Assembly: GCF_002102255.1 (NCBI RefSeq)
Contig: NZ_LQPH01000173.1
Location: 62,001-126,000, forward strand
Reading direction: 5' to 3'
Length of the DNA: 64,000 nt
DNA from: Mycobacterium nebraskense
GTDB taxonomy: Bacteria; Actinomycetota; Actinomycetes; Mycobacteriales; Mycobacteriaceae
The translations under genes were made by a program, and so were the position numbers. The notes under the pieces are model-generated. The model made no database searches, was not told the DNA's origin, and saw nothing but the letters and a program-made list of their open reading frames with translations. This document shows, one piece after another, positions 45,650 through 55,700 of this stretch. The stretch's first letter is position 1. Each line of letters begins with the position of its first letter.

Positions 45650-46829
45650 AACCTACTCGGGGCCCCACTGGCTCACCCGCAACGTTCGGGTGCTCTCCGG
45701 AGTCTCGTTCCTGCAGGACACCGCCAGCGAGCTGTTGTATCCGCTGCTGCCGATCTACCTGACGGCCGTGCTCGGTGCGCCCCCGTCGGTGGTGGGAGCC
45801 GTCGAGGGCGCGGCCGAGGGCGCGGCTTCCTTGACGAAACTCGCGGCGGGCCCGCTCGGCGACAGGTTCGCACGGCGCCCGTTGATCGCCACCGGCTACG
45901 GAATGGCGGCCCTCGGGAAGGTCATCATCGCGGTGGCCGCGGCGTGGCCGGGTGTGCTCGCGGGTCGCGTCGTCGATCGGCTCGGTAAGGGCGTCCGCGG
46001 CGCACCGCGGGACGCGCTGCTGGTCGACGATGTGGACGAGTCCCTGCGCGGACGGGTTTTCGGCTTCCACCGCGCGATGGACACTTTTGGCGCCGTCTTC
46101 GGTCCGCTGCTCGGGTTGGTGGGTTATGAGCTGCTGGACCACCGCATCGCGCCGTTGCTGTATGTCGCCATCGTGCCCGCCGTCCTTTCCGTGGCACTCG
46201 TCTTTCTGGTGCGCGAGCGCAGCCGTCGCGGCCCGCGAGCGCAGCGGCAGTCCATGTGGGCCGGTGTGCGCTCATTGCCGCAACCGTACTGGCGGGTGAC
46301 TGCACTCCTGGTGGTCTTCAGCGTGGTGAATTTTCCGGACGCCCTGTTGTTGTTGCGGCTCAACGAGATTGGCTTCTCCGTGGTCGGGGTGATCCTGGCG
46401 TACGTCGGATATAACGCGGTGTATGCCCTGGCCAGCTACCCGGCCGGATCTCTCGCCGACCGCATCGGCAGACCGGCGCTGTTCGGCCTCGGCCTGGCCT
46501 TCTTCGCGGTTGGCTATATCGGGCTCGGGCTGACCACCGACAACGTGACGGCATGGCTGCTGATCGGTGCCTACGGATTGTTCACGGGGTGCACCGACGG
46601 CGTCGGGAAGGCCTGGATTTCGGGGCTTGTCGACCAGGAGCACCAGGCCAGCGCGCAGGGCCTGTTCCAGGGCGGCGTCGGACTGGCGGTGCTGGTGGCG
46701 GGGTTGTGGGCGGGCCTCCTGTGGGGTTCGAACGGCCAACTGCCACTGCTGATTTCGGGAGTCACCGGCGGCGTGTTCGCGGTCGTGCTCATCGGCGGCC
46801 AGCTGGTCCGCGGCGTGAGACGCGGGTAG
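45636..46829 (+). CDS. Major facilitator superfamily transporter
   Basis: A 397-residue MFS protein with about 12 hydrophobic segments. The GRLGKG-type loop VVDRLGKGVRGAPRDALLVD and YPAGSLADRIGR fit the MFS drug or nucleoside-efflux type. The GTG at 45636 gives N-terminus VPKTETYSGPHWLTRN and overlaps the NYN gene by 14 bases; alternatives are not excluded. The substrate is unknown. Confidence 0.83.
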   Translation: MPKTETYSGPHWLTRNVRVLSGVSFLQDTASELLYPLLPIYLTAVLGAPPSVVGAVEGAAEGAASLTKLAAGPLGDRFARRPLIATGYGMAALGKVIIAVAAAWPGVLAGRVVDRLGKGVRGAPRDALLVDDVDESLRGRVFGFHRAMDTFGAVFGPLLGLVGYELLDHRIAPLLYVAIVPAVLSVALVFLVRERSRRGPRAQRQSMWAGVRSLPQPYWRVTALLVVFSVVNFPDALLLLRLNEIGFSVVGVILAYVGYNAVYALASYPAGSLADRIGRPALFGLGLAFFAVGYIGLGLTTDNVTAWLLIGAYGLFTGCTDGVGKAWISGLVDQEHQASAQGLFQGGVGLAVLVAGLWAGLLWGSNGQLPLLISGVTGGVFAVVLIGGQLVRGVRRG

Positions 46830-47000
46830 CCGCCTTACGGCTGGCCACACAGACCTTCCTTTTTGTATGGCGGGGGCCGTCTGGACTACGCGGAAACGTT
46901 CGTACCTGGCGCCCAATATCGTTGACAGCTAACCGGGACGGCCATACATTGTGTGAAAGTTGTCGCGAACTCATTCGCGTACGACCTCGAGGAGACCGTC

Positions 47001-48230
47001 ATGACCGTCGGTACCGCTCCCACAAGCGTTTTCGATGCCGATCTGCCGACGCTGGCGTACGGTGCCGAGGAGTCCCCCGCCGAGGTCTATCCCCGCCTCC
47101 AGGCGGCCCAGCGGCACGCCCCCATCGCCATCGGACCGCACGGGCCGGAAGTCCTCTCCTACCACCTCGTCCGCTCCGTGCTTCGCGATGCCCGATTCCA
47201 GATCCCGCCCGGGATCAATCTGATGGTCCAGGGCCTCACGTCGGGCCCGCTGTGGGACAAGGTCATCAACAGCCTGCTGTGCCTGGAAGGCGACGCGCAC
47301 CATCGGCTGCGCAGCCTGACGTCGAAGGCGTTCACGCCCCGCGCGACCCTGCGCCTGCACGACACCATGGTCGGCGTGATGAACGAGCTGGTCGACAGCG
47401 TCATCGACGCCGGGCGCTGCGACGTCGTCACCGACCTCGCACGGCCCTACCCCGTCCCGATCATCTGCGCATTGCTCGGCGCTCCACGTGAGGATTGGCA
47501 ACAGTTTTCGTTGTGGGCGGACGACGTCTTCAAGGCCTTCAGCTTCAACGTCGACCTCCGGGAAGTCGAGCCCGTCGTCATGCGGGCCTGGCGCCAGCTC
47601 GACGACTACGTCGACGACATGGTCGCGCGGCGGCGGCACAGCCTGACCGATGACCTGCTCTCCGACCTCATTCGCGCCGAGGACGACGGCGACCGGCTGA
47701 ACACCGCCGAATTGCGGATGCTCGCGGGCGGCCTCCTCCTGGCGGGGACCGACACCACCCGCAACCAGGTGGCCGCCTCGGTGCACGTCCTCTGCGAGCA
47801 TCCGGAGCAGTGGGGCTTGCTCAAGGAGCACCCCGAACTGGCGATGCGCGCCGTCGAGGAGACCATGCGCCACTCGCCGATCGCGTGCGGAACCCTCCGG
47901 CTGGTGGTCGAGGACGTCGAGCTGGACGGCTACCTCTTTCCCGCCGGCACGATGGTCCTGGTGAACACCGCCGCGGCCAACCGTGACCCGGCGGTGTACG
48001 ACGATCCCGACCGGGTCGACATCACGCGCGAGGGGGCGCCGCCCATCTTGACCTTCGGCGGCGGTGTGCACTACTGCCTGGGCGCCAACCTGGCCCGCCG
48101 CGAGATCGCCGAAGCGCTGAACGTCATCGCGAGCCGCCTGCTCAACCCGCGCACCGCCGGACCGGTTCCCTGGAAACCGATGGTGAGCCTGAGCGGCCCG
48201 AAGAGTCTGCCCATCGAGTTCGACCGATAG
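47001..48230 (+). CDS. Cytochrome P450
   Basis: A 409-residue P450. The I-helix is LAGTDTTRNQVAAS, ExxR is EETMRHSP and the heme motif FGGGVHYCLGANLAR. The helix C region is CLEGDAHHRLRSLTSKAFTPR. The family cannot be assigned confidently. The ATG at 47001 follows GAGGAG with 7-base spacing. Upstream intergenic sequence of 171 bases separates it from the MFS gene, and the next gene encodes an unrelated lipoprotein. No ferredoxin gene is nearby. Confidence 0.86.
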   Translation: MTVGTAPTSVFDADLPTLAYGAEESPAEVYPRLQAAQRHAPIAIGPHGPEVLSYHLVRSVLRDARFQIPPGINLMVQGLTSGPLWDKVINSLLCLEGDAHHRLRSLTSKAFTPRATLRLHDTMVGVMNELVDSVIDAGRCDVVTDLARPYPVPIICALLGAPREDWQQFSLWADDVFKAFSFNVDLREVEPVVMRAWRQLDDYVDDMVARRRHSLTDDLLSDLIRAEDDGDRLNTAELRMLAGGLLLAGTDTTRNQVAASVHVLCEHPEQWGLLKEHPELAMRAVEETMRHSPIACGTLRLVVEDVELDGYLFPAGTMVLVNTAAANRDPAVYDDPDRVDITREGAPPILTFGGGVHYCLGANLARREIAEALNVIASRLLNPRTAGPVPWKPMVSLSGPKSLPIEFDR

Positions 48231-48334
48231 TCGGTCGGCGGGCTTGGTGTGACCAAGACCGCCGCACACAAGTCGCGGTGTGTCCCAGCCCGCTTTACGC
48301 TCGTTGGTTACACGAACTTAACGGGGGTTTTTTG

Positions 48335-49684
48335 ATGCGGGCGTTTACGGGGCAAACTGTGCCCAAATTTGGGCTAGCCCTGGTGGCGTCGGTCGCCTGC
48401 CTGGCCGTCGTGTCCTGTTCGGAGACCGCGTCCCCGCCCGCGGCGACACCAACCACCTCGACTTCTGCGTCGAAAAAGGTCAGCAGCGCCGTTCCGTCGC
48501 CGGCGCCTATAACGGGTCCGTTGGAGAAGGATTGGAAAAGCTATGGCGGAACGGCGTACTTCGGTTGCCCGGAGAAGCTTTCCACCAGCAAATCCGCACT
48601 CGAGGACATCCGCCCGAAAATCTTTGATACCAAGACCGGGCAATACGTCGCGCCGGCCGTTCCGGCGGTCGCCGCCGGCGAGAATCTCACCGGCGCCATC
48701 TGCGCGCTGACGGGCACGGCGGACCACATGAAAGTCGTCTACATCGTCACGACCGTCAAACCGGCCCAAGCGCAACAACCCGAAGTCACCAAGGCGACCG
48801 CGTACGCCTACGACTTCAAGGCCGGCCAACCGTTGGCGACAAAAGAGCTGCAACCGCCGACCCCGGACCTCAAGATGACCGCGGCGAAGGACTGGGGGCT
48901 GTCCTCGACCGCATCGGGCGTGGCGTGGATCAACGCCTTCACCGACGGGCACTCCCCCACGTCGCCGCCGCGGACCGTGATCCTTTCCGGGGCGGACTTG
49001 TCGATGCCGTGGAACGACCCGCAGTCCGGGCTCGCCTGGCAGGACGTCCTTGCGTTTCAACGCAACAGCGACCCCGCCAAGACGTCGGGCGCAGAGCTGC
49101 GCCGGCCCAGCGGAGAGACGATCTACCAGGATAACGACATCCGAAGTGTGGACGCCGAATTATCCGATGGTCCAAACAAACTCGTGAAGATCACGCACTG
49201 GGATTCCTACAATCCCCCGGTGCTGTCGACGATGTTTTACGACCTGAACGCGAAGGCCGTCATCAAGATCGGCGATTCCGATCGCATTCCCGGTGGCGGG
49301 CTGTCCGCGACGTTGTCCGACGGGAAATTGTTTGTCGATGGCCACGACTCGGACAACTCCCCGTTCGGCTTCGGGGTTTGGAACCTGCGGACACAGCAGT
49401 GGGATTTCTTGAAGACGCAGGACGACGCGAAGAAGATGTCGATTGCCAAGATCGCGTTCTTCGAGGACCACCTCTACATCACCAACGTCGGCAATACGTT
49501 TGCTGTCCTTGCCCTACCCGCCACCGATCCGATTGCGACCACCTGGTCCGTTCGGCCCTTCGCCCGGATATCGGGCTGGACGCTGGTATGCCGCGGTGAG
49601 AATGCCGCGGCCTTGAACGGGGACTGCAAAGACATCGTGATGGTGCAAGACCAGGACGGCCACTTCCCCGGCCCCTGGTCCTGA
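48335..49684 (+). CDS. Lipoprotein of unknown function
   Basis: A 449-residue predicted lipoprotein. The N-terminus MRAFTGQTVPKFGLALVASV ends in lipobox LAVVSC, and a Ser/Thr/Pro-rich linker follows. The mature part is rich in beta sequence with Trp/Asp-rich segments (SWTLVCRGE region, HWDSYNPPVL), suggestive of a propeller-like fold, but no family is recognised. GGGGG lies 7 bases before the ATG. It stands alone between the P450 and the convergent hydrolase operon. Confidence 0.7.
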   Translation: MRAFTGQTVPKFGLALVASVACLAVVSCSETASPPAATPTTSTSASKKVSSAVPSPAPITGPLEKDWKSYGGTAYFGCPEKLSTSKSALEDIRPKIFDTKTGQYVAPAVPAVAAGENLTGAICALTGTADHMKVVYIVTTVKPAQAQQPEVTKATAYAYDFKAGQPLATKELQPPTPDLKMTAAKDWGLSSTASGVAWINAFTDGHSPTSPPRTVILSGADLSMPWNDPQSGLAWQDVLAFQRNSDPAKTSGAELRRPSGETIYQDNDIRSVDAELSDGPNKLVKITHWDSYNPPVLSTMFYDLNAKAVIKIGDSDRIPGGGLSATLSDGKLFVDGHDSDNSPFGFGVWNLRTQQWDFLKTQDDAKKMSIAKIAFFEDHLYITNVGNTFAVLALPATDPIATTWSVRPFARISGWTLVCRGENAAALNGDCKDIVMVQDQDGHFPGPWS

Positions 49685-49690
49685 CCTGCG

Positions 49691-50578
49691 TCACCCAGGT
49701 TTGTCCGCGGTCGCGATCAGGATCTCTTCCGCGTGGCAGAAAACCAGCATGTGCCCCTCGTCCGGATACCCGGTGATTCCGCAATCGGGTAACCGTTCGG
49801 CGAGATCGCGCGCGTGATGATATGGGGCACGATCATCGAGAACGCCGTGGTAGAGGTGCACGGGAACGCGAATGTCCGCTGGGTCGAATCCCCACGGGGT
49901 GGCGATGATCGCCCAGTCCCGTACCTGCCCACGCGCACCTTGTCGGAAGGCCAGCGCAAACGAGTCCGTCAGACTTTCCCGCACGGCCGGTTGCGCGGCG
50001 ACTCTCCGGTCCACCTCGGGAAGTGCCTTCACTAGTCCGCGATAAACCGTGCCGGGACGCCGACGCTCCGCGAGAACCGCTGCGCCGACGAGCCACCGCG
50101 CAAGCACCGGTGCCCGTCGGGCGAGGATCATGGTGCCGGCCTCTCCCCGATTCATTCCGTCGAAGGCGCCTCGCCGATCCGGCGGCCCCACAGTGCTGAC
50201 CAACGCCGCGCGAGCAACGCGATCTGGCAAGGCGTAGCCGCATGCCGCTGCGAACGGGCCTCCGCCGGATGTACCGAGCACGGGGAAGCGCTCAAGTCCG
50301 AGGTGGTCGGCCAGAACGCGAACGTCGTCCGGCCAGTCGAGAAGTGCGCGACCGGCCTGCGGGTCGGAGAAGCCGACGCCTGGTCGATCGACGGTGATGC
50401 GTCGGACTCCAGCGGCGGTGATTACGTCGAGATCCACGGCGTCGCCCATGCGGGAACTTGGCAGGCCACGGAATTCGAACACCGGCGCACCGTTCGGGTC
50501 TCCCCACTGGGTGTAGGCGAGCGCGCGGCCATCGGCGAGGTGCATCCACTCGCGAGGGGGCAGCGAGTTCATAGTCAC
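49691..50578 (-). CDS. Alpha/beta hydrolase
   Basis: A 295-residue hydrolase. LGTSGGGPFAAACGYA contains the nucleophile Ser, GVLDDRAPYHHAR the acid and GYPDEGHMLVF the His. FEFRGLPSSRMGD replaces the usual HGxxG oxyanion loop. It is the last gene of a three-gene operon; its ATG overlaps the ligase stop by four bases (ATGA). Confidence 0.82.
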   Translation of the reverse strand: MTMNSLPPREWMHLADGRALAYTQWGDPNGAPVFEFRGLPSSRMGDAVDLDVITAAGVRRITVDRPGVGFSDPQAGRALLDWPDDVRVLADHLGLERFPVLGTSGGGPFAAACGYALPDRVARAALVSTVGPPDRRGAFDGMNRGEAGTMILARRAPVLARWLVGAAVLAERRRPGTVYRGLVKALPEVDRRVAAQPAVRESLTDSFALAFRQGARGQVRDWAIIATPWGFDPADIRVPVHLYHGVLDDRAPYHHARDLAERLPDCGITGYPDEGHMLVFCHAEEILIATADKPG

Positions 50579-51984
50579 CGCCCCACCTGTGAGTACACCT
50601 GTCGAAATTTTCCGCTGAGCGGATGCAATTCCGGTGGCTGGGCGGCATTCTCGATTTTCACCTGGGTAGCACCTTGCTCAGATAGGTAGGCCGCCAGCCG
50701 TCTTCGCAGCGCTTCCCACACCGCGGGCTTTGTGCCTTGCTCCTTGACCGCCAAGCGCACCATGAGTTTGAGCGGTTCGGTTTGGATCAGTTGGCAGCTG
50801 AGCACGCCTGGTGTCTCTTCGGCGACAGTGGCAATGGCCAACGGGATTACCTCAACGACTTTCCCATTCTCAGGGAAGGACAAGGTGTCGTCGGTACGCC
50901 CGGTGACCTCGATGCGCGGGAAGGCGCTGCCACAGCGGCAGCGCTCGGCACTCGTGACTACCCGATCGCCCAACTGGTAGCGAATGATCGGCTGGACTCT
51001 ATTGGCGAGGTTGGTCACGAAGACACCGTGCGACAACTGGCCCGCGGGCACCGGATCGCCGTGGTCGTCCACGGGTTCCACGATGTACCAATCGGCGTTT
51101 ACGTGCAGTTGCTGAGCGGTGCATTCATACGTCAGGCCAACCGCTTCCGACGAGCCGTAATAGTTGCTCACCCGACATCCGAACGCTGTCGCGATTCGCT
51201 CACGCGCCGCGGTGGTGAGGGTTTCGCCCGCAGCATTTAGGAGGACGGGCTGGATTCGTAAGCTCCCCGAACGCTTCTGCTCCGCCAGTGCCTCCAGCAC
51301 GCTCGGATAGCCACCGAGTACGACGGGCTGGAAGTCGTTGAGCTGCCTCACCAATTCGTCCAATGGGGTCATAGCCGAGAAGAGCCGCTGCGTGCCGGTT
51401 CGCCACGGCATGGTGCGGTGCCGCCTGGCCATCATTGTGCTGCCGAGGAAATGGCCGCCGGTGACAAAGACCGCTGCCAGCCTTCCCCTTCCGCGAACTA
51501 GTGCCCACATGTTCGCGGGGGACAACAACGACACTGGCAATGACCGGACATAGCCGAGGACGTTGTAGATCATCAGTGCTCGTTGGTCGTGCATCAGGAT
51601 CGCGGGGGTTCCGGTGGCGCCGGAGGTCGTGCAGACCACGTAGCGACCGCGATAATCGTGCCCGACAAGCTCGGGATCGGCGATGAAGGCTTCGACGTCG
51701 GCCTGGGTGACGTCAGGATCGGTCACCCAGTCGTCGAAGTGCGACATCATTTGTGCTTTGGTGACGGCCGGTAATTGGCTGATATCGCTCAGCGGCGATG
51801 GCAGGTCGCGGTAAAGGTCCGCGAGGTAAGGCGAGTGGGCTCGCACGAAATCCAACAATTTTTGCAGGCGATCCCGTTGCCGTTGCTCGATGCCCGTTCG
51901 GCCCGCTTTTGCGGCTCGTCGTGCATCGCGGACCGCCCACGAATACGCCGCGGCCCGGCGCGCCTTCGACTTCCAGCGCGTCAT
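50575..51984 (-). CDS. PaaK-like adenylate-forming ligase
   Basis: A 469-residue protein related to phenylacetate-CoA ligase (PaaK) and capsule-type AMP ligases (CapK). The adenylation-type motif is CTTSGATGTPAIL; NYYGSSEAVGLTYEC and RYQLGDRVV follow. The N-terminus is a helical region LQKLLDFVRAHSPYLADLYRD. It likely activates an aromatic or acyl acid to an adenylate, but the substrate is unknown. Both neighbours in the operon are alpha/beta hydrolases, with ATGA overlaps on both sides. Confidence 0.83.
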   Translation of the reverse strand: MTRWKSKARRAAAYSWAVRDARRAAKAGRTGIEQRQRDRLQKLLDFVRAHSPYLADLYRDLPSPLSDISQLPAVTKAQMMSHFDDWVTDPDVTQADVEAFIADPELVGHDYRGRYVVCTTSGATGTPAILMHDQRALMIYNVLGYVRSLPVSLLSPANMWALVRGRGRLAAVFVTGGHFLGSTMMARRHRTMPWRTGTQRLFSAMTPLDELVRQLNDFQPVVLGGYPSVLEALAEQKRSGSLRIQPVLLNAAGETLTTAARERIATAFGCRVSNYYGSSEAVGLTYECTAQQLHVNADWYIVEPVDDHGDPVPAGQLSHGVFVTNLANRVQPIIRYQLGDRVVTSAERCRCGSAFPRIEVTGRTDDTLSFPENGKVVEVIPLAIATVAEETPGVLSCQLIQTEPLKLMVRLAVKEQGTKPAVWEALRRRLAAYLSEQGATQVKIENAAQPPELHPLSGKFRQVYSQVGR

Positions 51985-52919
51985 GAGCCGCGGGCGCCGT
52001 TCGTCGAAGAACCGCCAATCAGGTGGCGGTGCAGAAATTCCGTCTCCACCGCGCTGATCGCCTCGAACAGCGTTCCCGTGTAGACGTCGAAGTGCCCCAC
52101 CGGATAGCGATGCAGTTCAACGTTATTCATCAGCGACGCTATGCGAGCGCCGAACCTGGGTGAAGCTTGCAGGTCGTGGTCCCCGATGCACATCAGGACC
52201 GGCATGCGCAGCTTCTCTGCGGTGCCTTTGCGGTAGCGGGGCAAGGCGAAAAGCATGCGCGGCGCATGCGCATTGCGCCAGCCGACGGCTTCGCCGCCCA
52301 GCGCCTCGAACGCGGCTCCGGCCTCAGGCTCGGTGAACACCGCGACCTTGCCGGAATGCGCCACCACGGGAACCAGATACGGCTCCCTACCCAACCTCGC
52401 CCCCACCACATCGCGCACAGCCGCGACTGCGAATTGCGCAGTCCGCCACGTTACATCCCAGTTGAGACGTTGGCGCAGCATACGGCCGCGGTGCCAGCCG
52501 TCGATAAGCGGTACCTGCGACACCACCGCAGCGATATCCGGATCGGTTGCGGCTACCGCCAGCACGTGACCACCGCTCAGCGACGTTCCCCACAAGGCAA
52601 TACGATGCGGGTCGATGTCGTCACGGCCGCGCAGGTATCGCACCGCCGCACGGTAGTCATCCTGTTGTTCGGCAACCTTGCTGACTTGCCGGGGCTCGCC
52701 GCCGCTGGCGCCGAAATTCCGATAATCGAACGCCAAAACCGCCAAGCCCGCCTTCGTGAACTTCTCCGCATACGCGGGCAGGCCGAGGCGCTTGGTGGCG
52801 CTACCGCCGTGCCCCATCACCACGCAGGGCAGCCTGGTGTCGACGGTGGTGGGCCGGTAGAGATCGGCCGCACACCGTGCGCCGTCGGACTCGAAAAAGA
52901 CTTCGTTGAGTGCTGACAC
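51981..52919 (-). CDS. Alpha/beta hydrolase (dienelactone hydrolase/acyl-peptidase-like)
   Basis: A 312-residue hydrolase, first gene of the operon. It has VVMGHGGSATKR, ALWGTSLSGGHVLAVA (nucleophile), CIGDHDLQASPRF (acid) and YPVGHFDVYTG (His). The architecture FFESDGARCAADLYRP is that of the DLH/X-Pro dipeptidyl-peptidase-like group. The ligase start overlaps its stop. A DosR-like box lies 85 bases upstream of its start. Confidence 0.82.
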   Translation of the reverse strand: MSALNEVFFESDGARCAADLYRPTTVDTRLPCVVMGHGGSATKRLGLPAYAEKFTKAGLAVLAFDYRNFGASGGEPRQVSKVAEQQDDYRAAVRYLRGRDDIDPHRIALWGTSLSGGHVLAVAATDPDIAAVVSQVPLIDGWHRGRMLRQRLNWDVTWRTAQFAVAAVRDVVGARLGREPYLVPVVAHSGKVAVFTEPEAGAAFEALGGEAVGWRNAHAPRMLFALPRYRKGTAEKLRMPVLMCIGDHDLQASPRFGARIASLMNNVELHRYPVGHFDVYTGTLFEAISAVETEFLHRHLIGGSSTNGARGS

Positions 52920-53003
52920 GTCTGTTCCAGGTTTGAGTCGCTATAACGTCGTCCCAATGTGCACCATCGACTCGTTCGTAACCAGAATCGAAAGAAGCGG
53001 TCT

Positions 53004-53023
53004 TTGATGACTTTGGCCCCTAA
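53004..53023 (-). promoter_or_regulatory. Candidate DosR-like box
   Basis: Plus-strand 53004-53023 contains GACTTTGGCCCCTAA, matching 10 of 13 fixed positions of the reported DosR consensus GGGACTTNNGGCCCT. It lies about 85 bases upstream of the hydrolase/ligase operon start, a usual distance. It was found by eye without a statistical test. Confidence 0.35.
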
Positions 53024-53141
53024 TGAACGGCCGTGCAGATGCCGATGCCGCCGGCGTAGGCGGTGGACGATCACCGTGTGACCGGCAATCGAATCGCCGG
53101 GGTTTGGGCACAAATCTGCGCACGGTCGCTGTCACCGGGTG

Positions 53142-55700
53142 CTAGCGCCGCGCTGCGGCTGTCTTGTAGATCTCGAACCACGCGACACCGATGACACCGG
53201 CCGCGACGGCGATGATCCAGTCCCGCGGTGTGATTGGGCCGAAGTTGAAGGCGCGGCGCAGTCCGGGAACCACCAGCACCATGACGAGCAGCGAAGCCGT
53301 CGCAGCGAGTATCCACTTCAGGGCGCGGTTGCGCCGCTCCCGGAACGTTCGCCAGATCGGAAGCCGCCATGACCGATTCACCAGAATCAACGCGAGATTG
53401 CCGACGACGAGCGCGACGAACGTCACTGAGCGGACGACATTGTCGGGGCGATCGTTGAGCGCTGCCCACAGGAAAACGCCGAGGGTAGCGGCCAGCACCG
53501 AAAGCCCTTGCAGCGCGGCAATTGTCAGTACGCGTACACCGAACATCCGCTCGTGGGGCCCGCGCGGCGACGATTCCATGATCTTAGGGTCGGTCTCCTC
53601 GGCTTCGAACACCACCGAGCACGCAGGATCGATGATGAGTTCGAGGAATGCGATCTGGACGGGCAGCAGCACGAGGGGCCAGCCGGCGACGAAAACCGGG
53701 ATGAGCGACATGCCCACGATCGGGAGGTGCACGGCGATCACATAGGCCATCGCTTTCCGCAAATTGTCGAAGATGCCGCGGCCCTGCCGCACTCCACCAA
53801 CGATCGACGTGAAGTCGTCGTCGGTGATGACGAGCCCAGCAGACTCGCGGGCGACGTCGGTGCCATGCGCCCCCATTGCGATGCCGATGTTGGCCGCGCG
53901 CAACGCCGGAGCGTCATTGACGCCGTCACCGGTCATCCCGACCACTTCACCGTTGGCTTGCAGGGCGCGGACGAGTTGGAGCTTCTGCTCTGGCACCATT
54001 CGCGCGAAAACACTGACGGATCGGATGCGGCGAGCCAGCTCATCATCCGACATCGCTTCGAGATCCCGGCCGGTGATGCAGCCGGCGGCATGGTCTAAGC
54101 CGATGTCGCGGGCGATCGCCAGTGCGGTGCCGGGATAGTCGCCGGTGATCATGATCGTGCGGACGCCGGCACGCCGGCATTCAGCGACCGCAGCGGCCAC
54201 GCCCGGCCGCACCGGGTCATTAAGACCAGCCAGCCCAAGGAATTCGAACTCGAAGTCGTGCTGCTCGGCCGGCAATGTGGTGTGGTCGTCGAAGCGGGCG
54301 CACGCCACCGCGAGGACCCGCTGGCCGCCGGCGGTGGCTCGCTCCACATCGGCGGTCAGTGCGGCGAGCTGGTCAGCGGTGAAGTGGCACAGGTCAGCGA
54401 TCGCCTCGGGTGCGCCCTTGGCGGCGATGACGAACTTGCCGCCGTCGGTCGAGCGCCAGACGTGGGACAGCGCCAACAACCTTTCCGAGAGCGGATATTC
54501 GCGCACCAGTTCCCACGCGGCGTGGACGTGTTCTGTTCCGGACAGGTACTTCTCGCCAAGTTCCCTGAACGCTTTGTCCATCGGATCAAACGGGTCAACG
54601 GGCGAGGCCAGCACGGCGAACTCCGCGATGGTGTGAAACGCCTCGGGTAGCGGATCCTCGCCGAGGGTATGGGCATGCCCGTCAACGATGAGCTGGCACA
54701 CTGTCATTCGGTTCAGCGTCAATGTGCCAGTCTTGTCGACGCACAGGACTGTCGCCGATCCCAGCGTTTCGATCACCGGGGGACGCCGGGTGAGGACCTG
54801 CTTACGCGACATTCGCCAGGCGCCCAGTGCCAGAAACACCGTCAGGACCACCGGAAACTCTTCCGGCAGCAGCGCCATCGCGGTCGCGATGCCCGCGAGC
54901 ACACCCGTAAGCCAATTGCCTCTTGTCAGCCCGTAAACAATCACGACGACGACCGCGACGGCAAGACCAAAAACGGCGAGAATTCCTACGAGGCGGTCGA
55001 TTTCCCGTTGCAGCGCAGTGCGCTCCGGCTCTATCGTGCGCAGAGCCGTCCCGATCTTTCCCAGCTCGGTGCCTGCGCCGGTTTCCCTGACCACCGCGAT
55101 GCCGTGGCCCTTGACCACCAGGGTTCCCGAGAAGACCCATGGCGTCGCGTCCCCACCGGGTCGACCCATGGCCGCCGACATCGCCGGCGGCTCGATCGAC
55201 GCCTTCCGCACCGGCACGGATTCGCCCGTCAGCGCCGACTCGTCAACCGAGAAGTTCGCGCATTCCAGCAGGACCGCGTCAGCGGGGACCCGGTCACCCT
55301 CGGCGAGAAGGACCACATCGCCGCGCACAACGTCGCGGCCGGCAATGCGTACCTGCGTCCCGTCCCGTACCACGAGCGCCCGTGGCGACGACAGGTCACG
55401 CAGCGCGGCCAGCGCCCGTTCAGTTCTGTGCTCTTGATAGATCGAAATCGTGATGACCACGACGACGAAACCCAACAGCATGATGCCGTCCAGCGGCTCG
55501 GCCACCAGGAAGTTCACCAGGCCGGCACCGAGGAGCAGGAGCAGCATGGGCTGGCGTACGACATCCCAGGCTTCCTGCAGCAGGTTCCGCCGCATCTGGG
55601 CCGCGAGCTCATTGGGTCCGTCGGCGGCGAGCCGACGCGCGGCCTCCTGGGCTGTTAACCCGGACAGGGCCGTGCCGGTTCCTGCCTCCGCCATGGTCAT
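53142..55700 (-). CDS. P2-type cation-transporting ATPase (calcium/manganese-like)
   Basis: An 852-residue P-type ATPase. Phosphorylation motif DKTGTLT has Asp322; actuator TGES is near 158-161; TM4 reads LLPEEFPVVLT (279-283); the hinge is MTGDGVNDAPA. The absence of CPC and of metal-binding N-terminal domains and the TM6 LIIDPACSVVFEAE favour a P2A-like cation pump over a copper pump. Ten hydrophobic segments are expected. The ATG at 55700 overlaps the ferritin-like lipoprotein stop by four bases (ATGA). The transported ion cannot be deduced, although calcium, manganese or similar is likely. Confidence 0.88.
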   Translation of the reverse strand: MTMAEAGTGTALSGLTAQEAARRLAADGPNELAAQMRRNLLQEAWDVVRQPMLLLLLGAGLVNFLVAEPLDGIMLLGFVVVVITISIYQEHRTERALAALRDLSSPRALVVRDGTQVRIAGRDVVRGDVVLLAEGDRVPADAVLLECANFSVDESALTGESVPVRKASIEPPAMSAAMGRPGGDATPWVFSGTLVVKGHGIAVVRETGAGTELGKIGTALRTIEPERTALQREIDRLVGILAVFGLAVAVVVVIVYGLTRGNWLTGVLAGIATAMALLPEEFPVVLTVFLALGAWRMSRKQVLTRRPPVIETLGSATVLCVDKTGTLTLNRMTVCQLIVDGHAHTLGEDPLPEAFHTIAEFAVLASPVDPFDPMDKAFRELGEKYLSGTEHVHAAWELVREYPLSERLLALSHVWRSTDGGKFVIAAKGAPEAIADLCHFTADQLAALTADVERATAGGQRVLAVACARFDDHTTLPAEQHDFEFEFLGLAGLNDPVRPGVAAAVAECRRAGVRTIMITGDYPGTALAIARDIGLDHAAGCITGRDLEAMSDDELARRIRSVSVFARMVPEQKLQLVRALQANGEVVGMTGDGVNDAPALRAANIGIAMGAHGTDVARESAGLVITDDDFTSIVGGVRQGRGIFDNLRKAMAYVIAVHLPIVGMSLIPVFVAGWPLVLLPVQIAFLELIIDPACSVVFEAEETDPKIMESSPRGPHERMFGVRVLTIAALQGLSVLAATLGVFLWAALNDRPDNVVRSVTFVALVVGNLALILVNRSWRLPIWRTFRERRNRALKWILAATASLLVMVLVVPGLRRAFNFGPITPRDWIIAVAAGVIGVAWFEIYKTAAARR

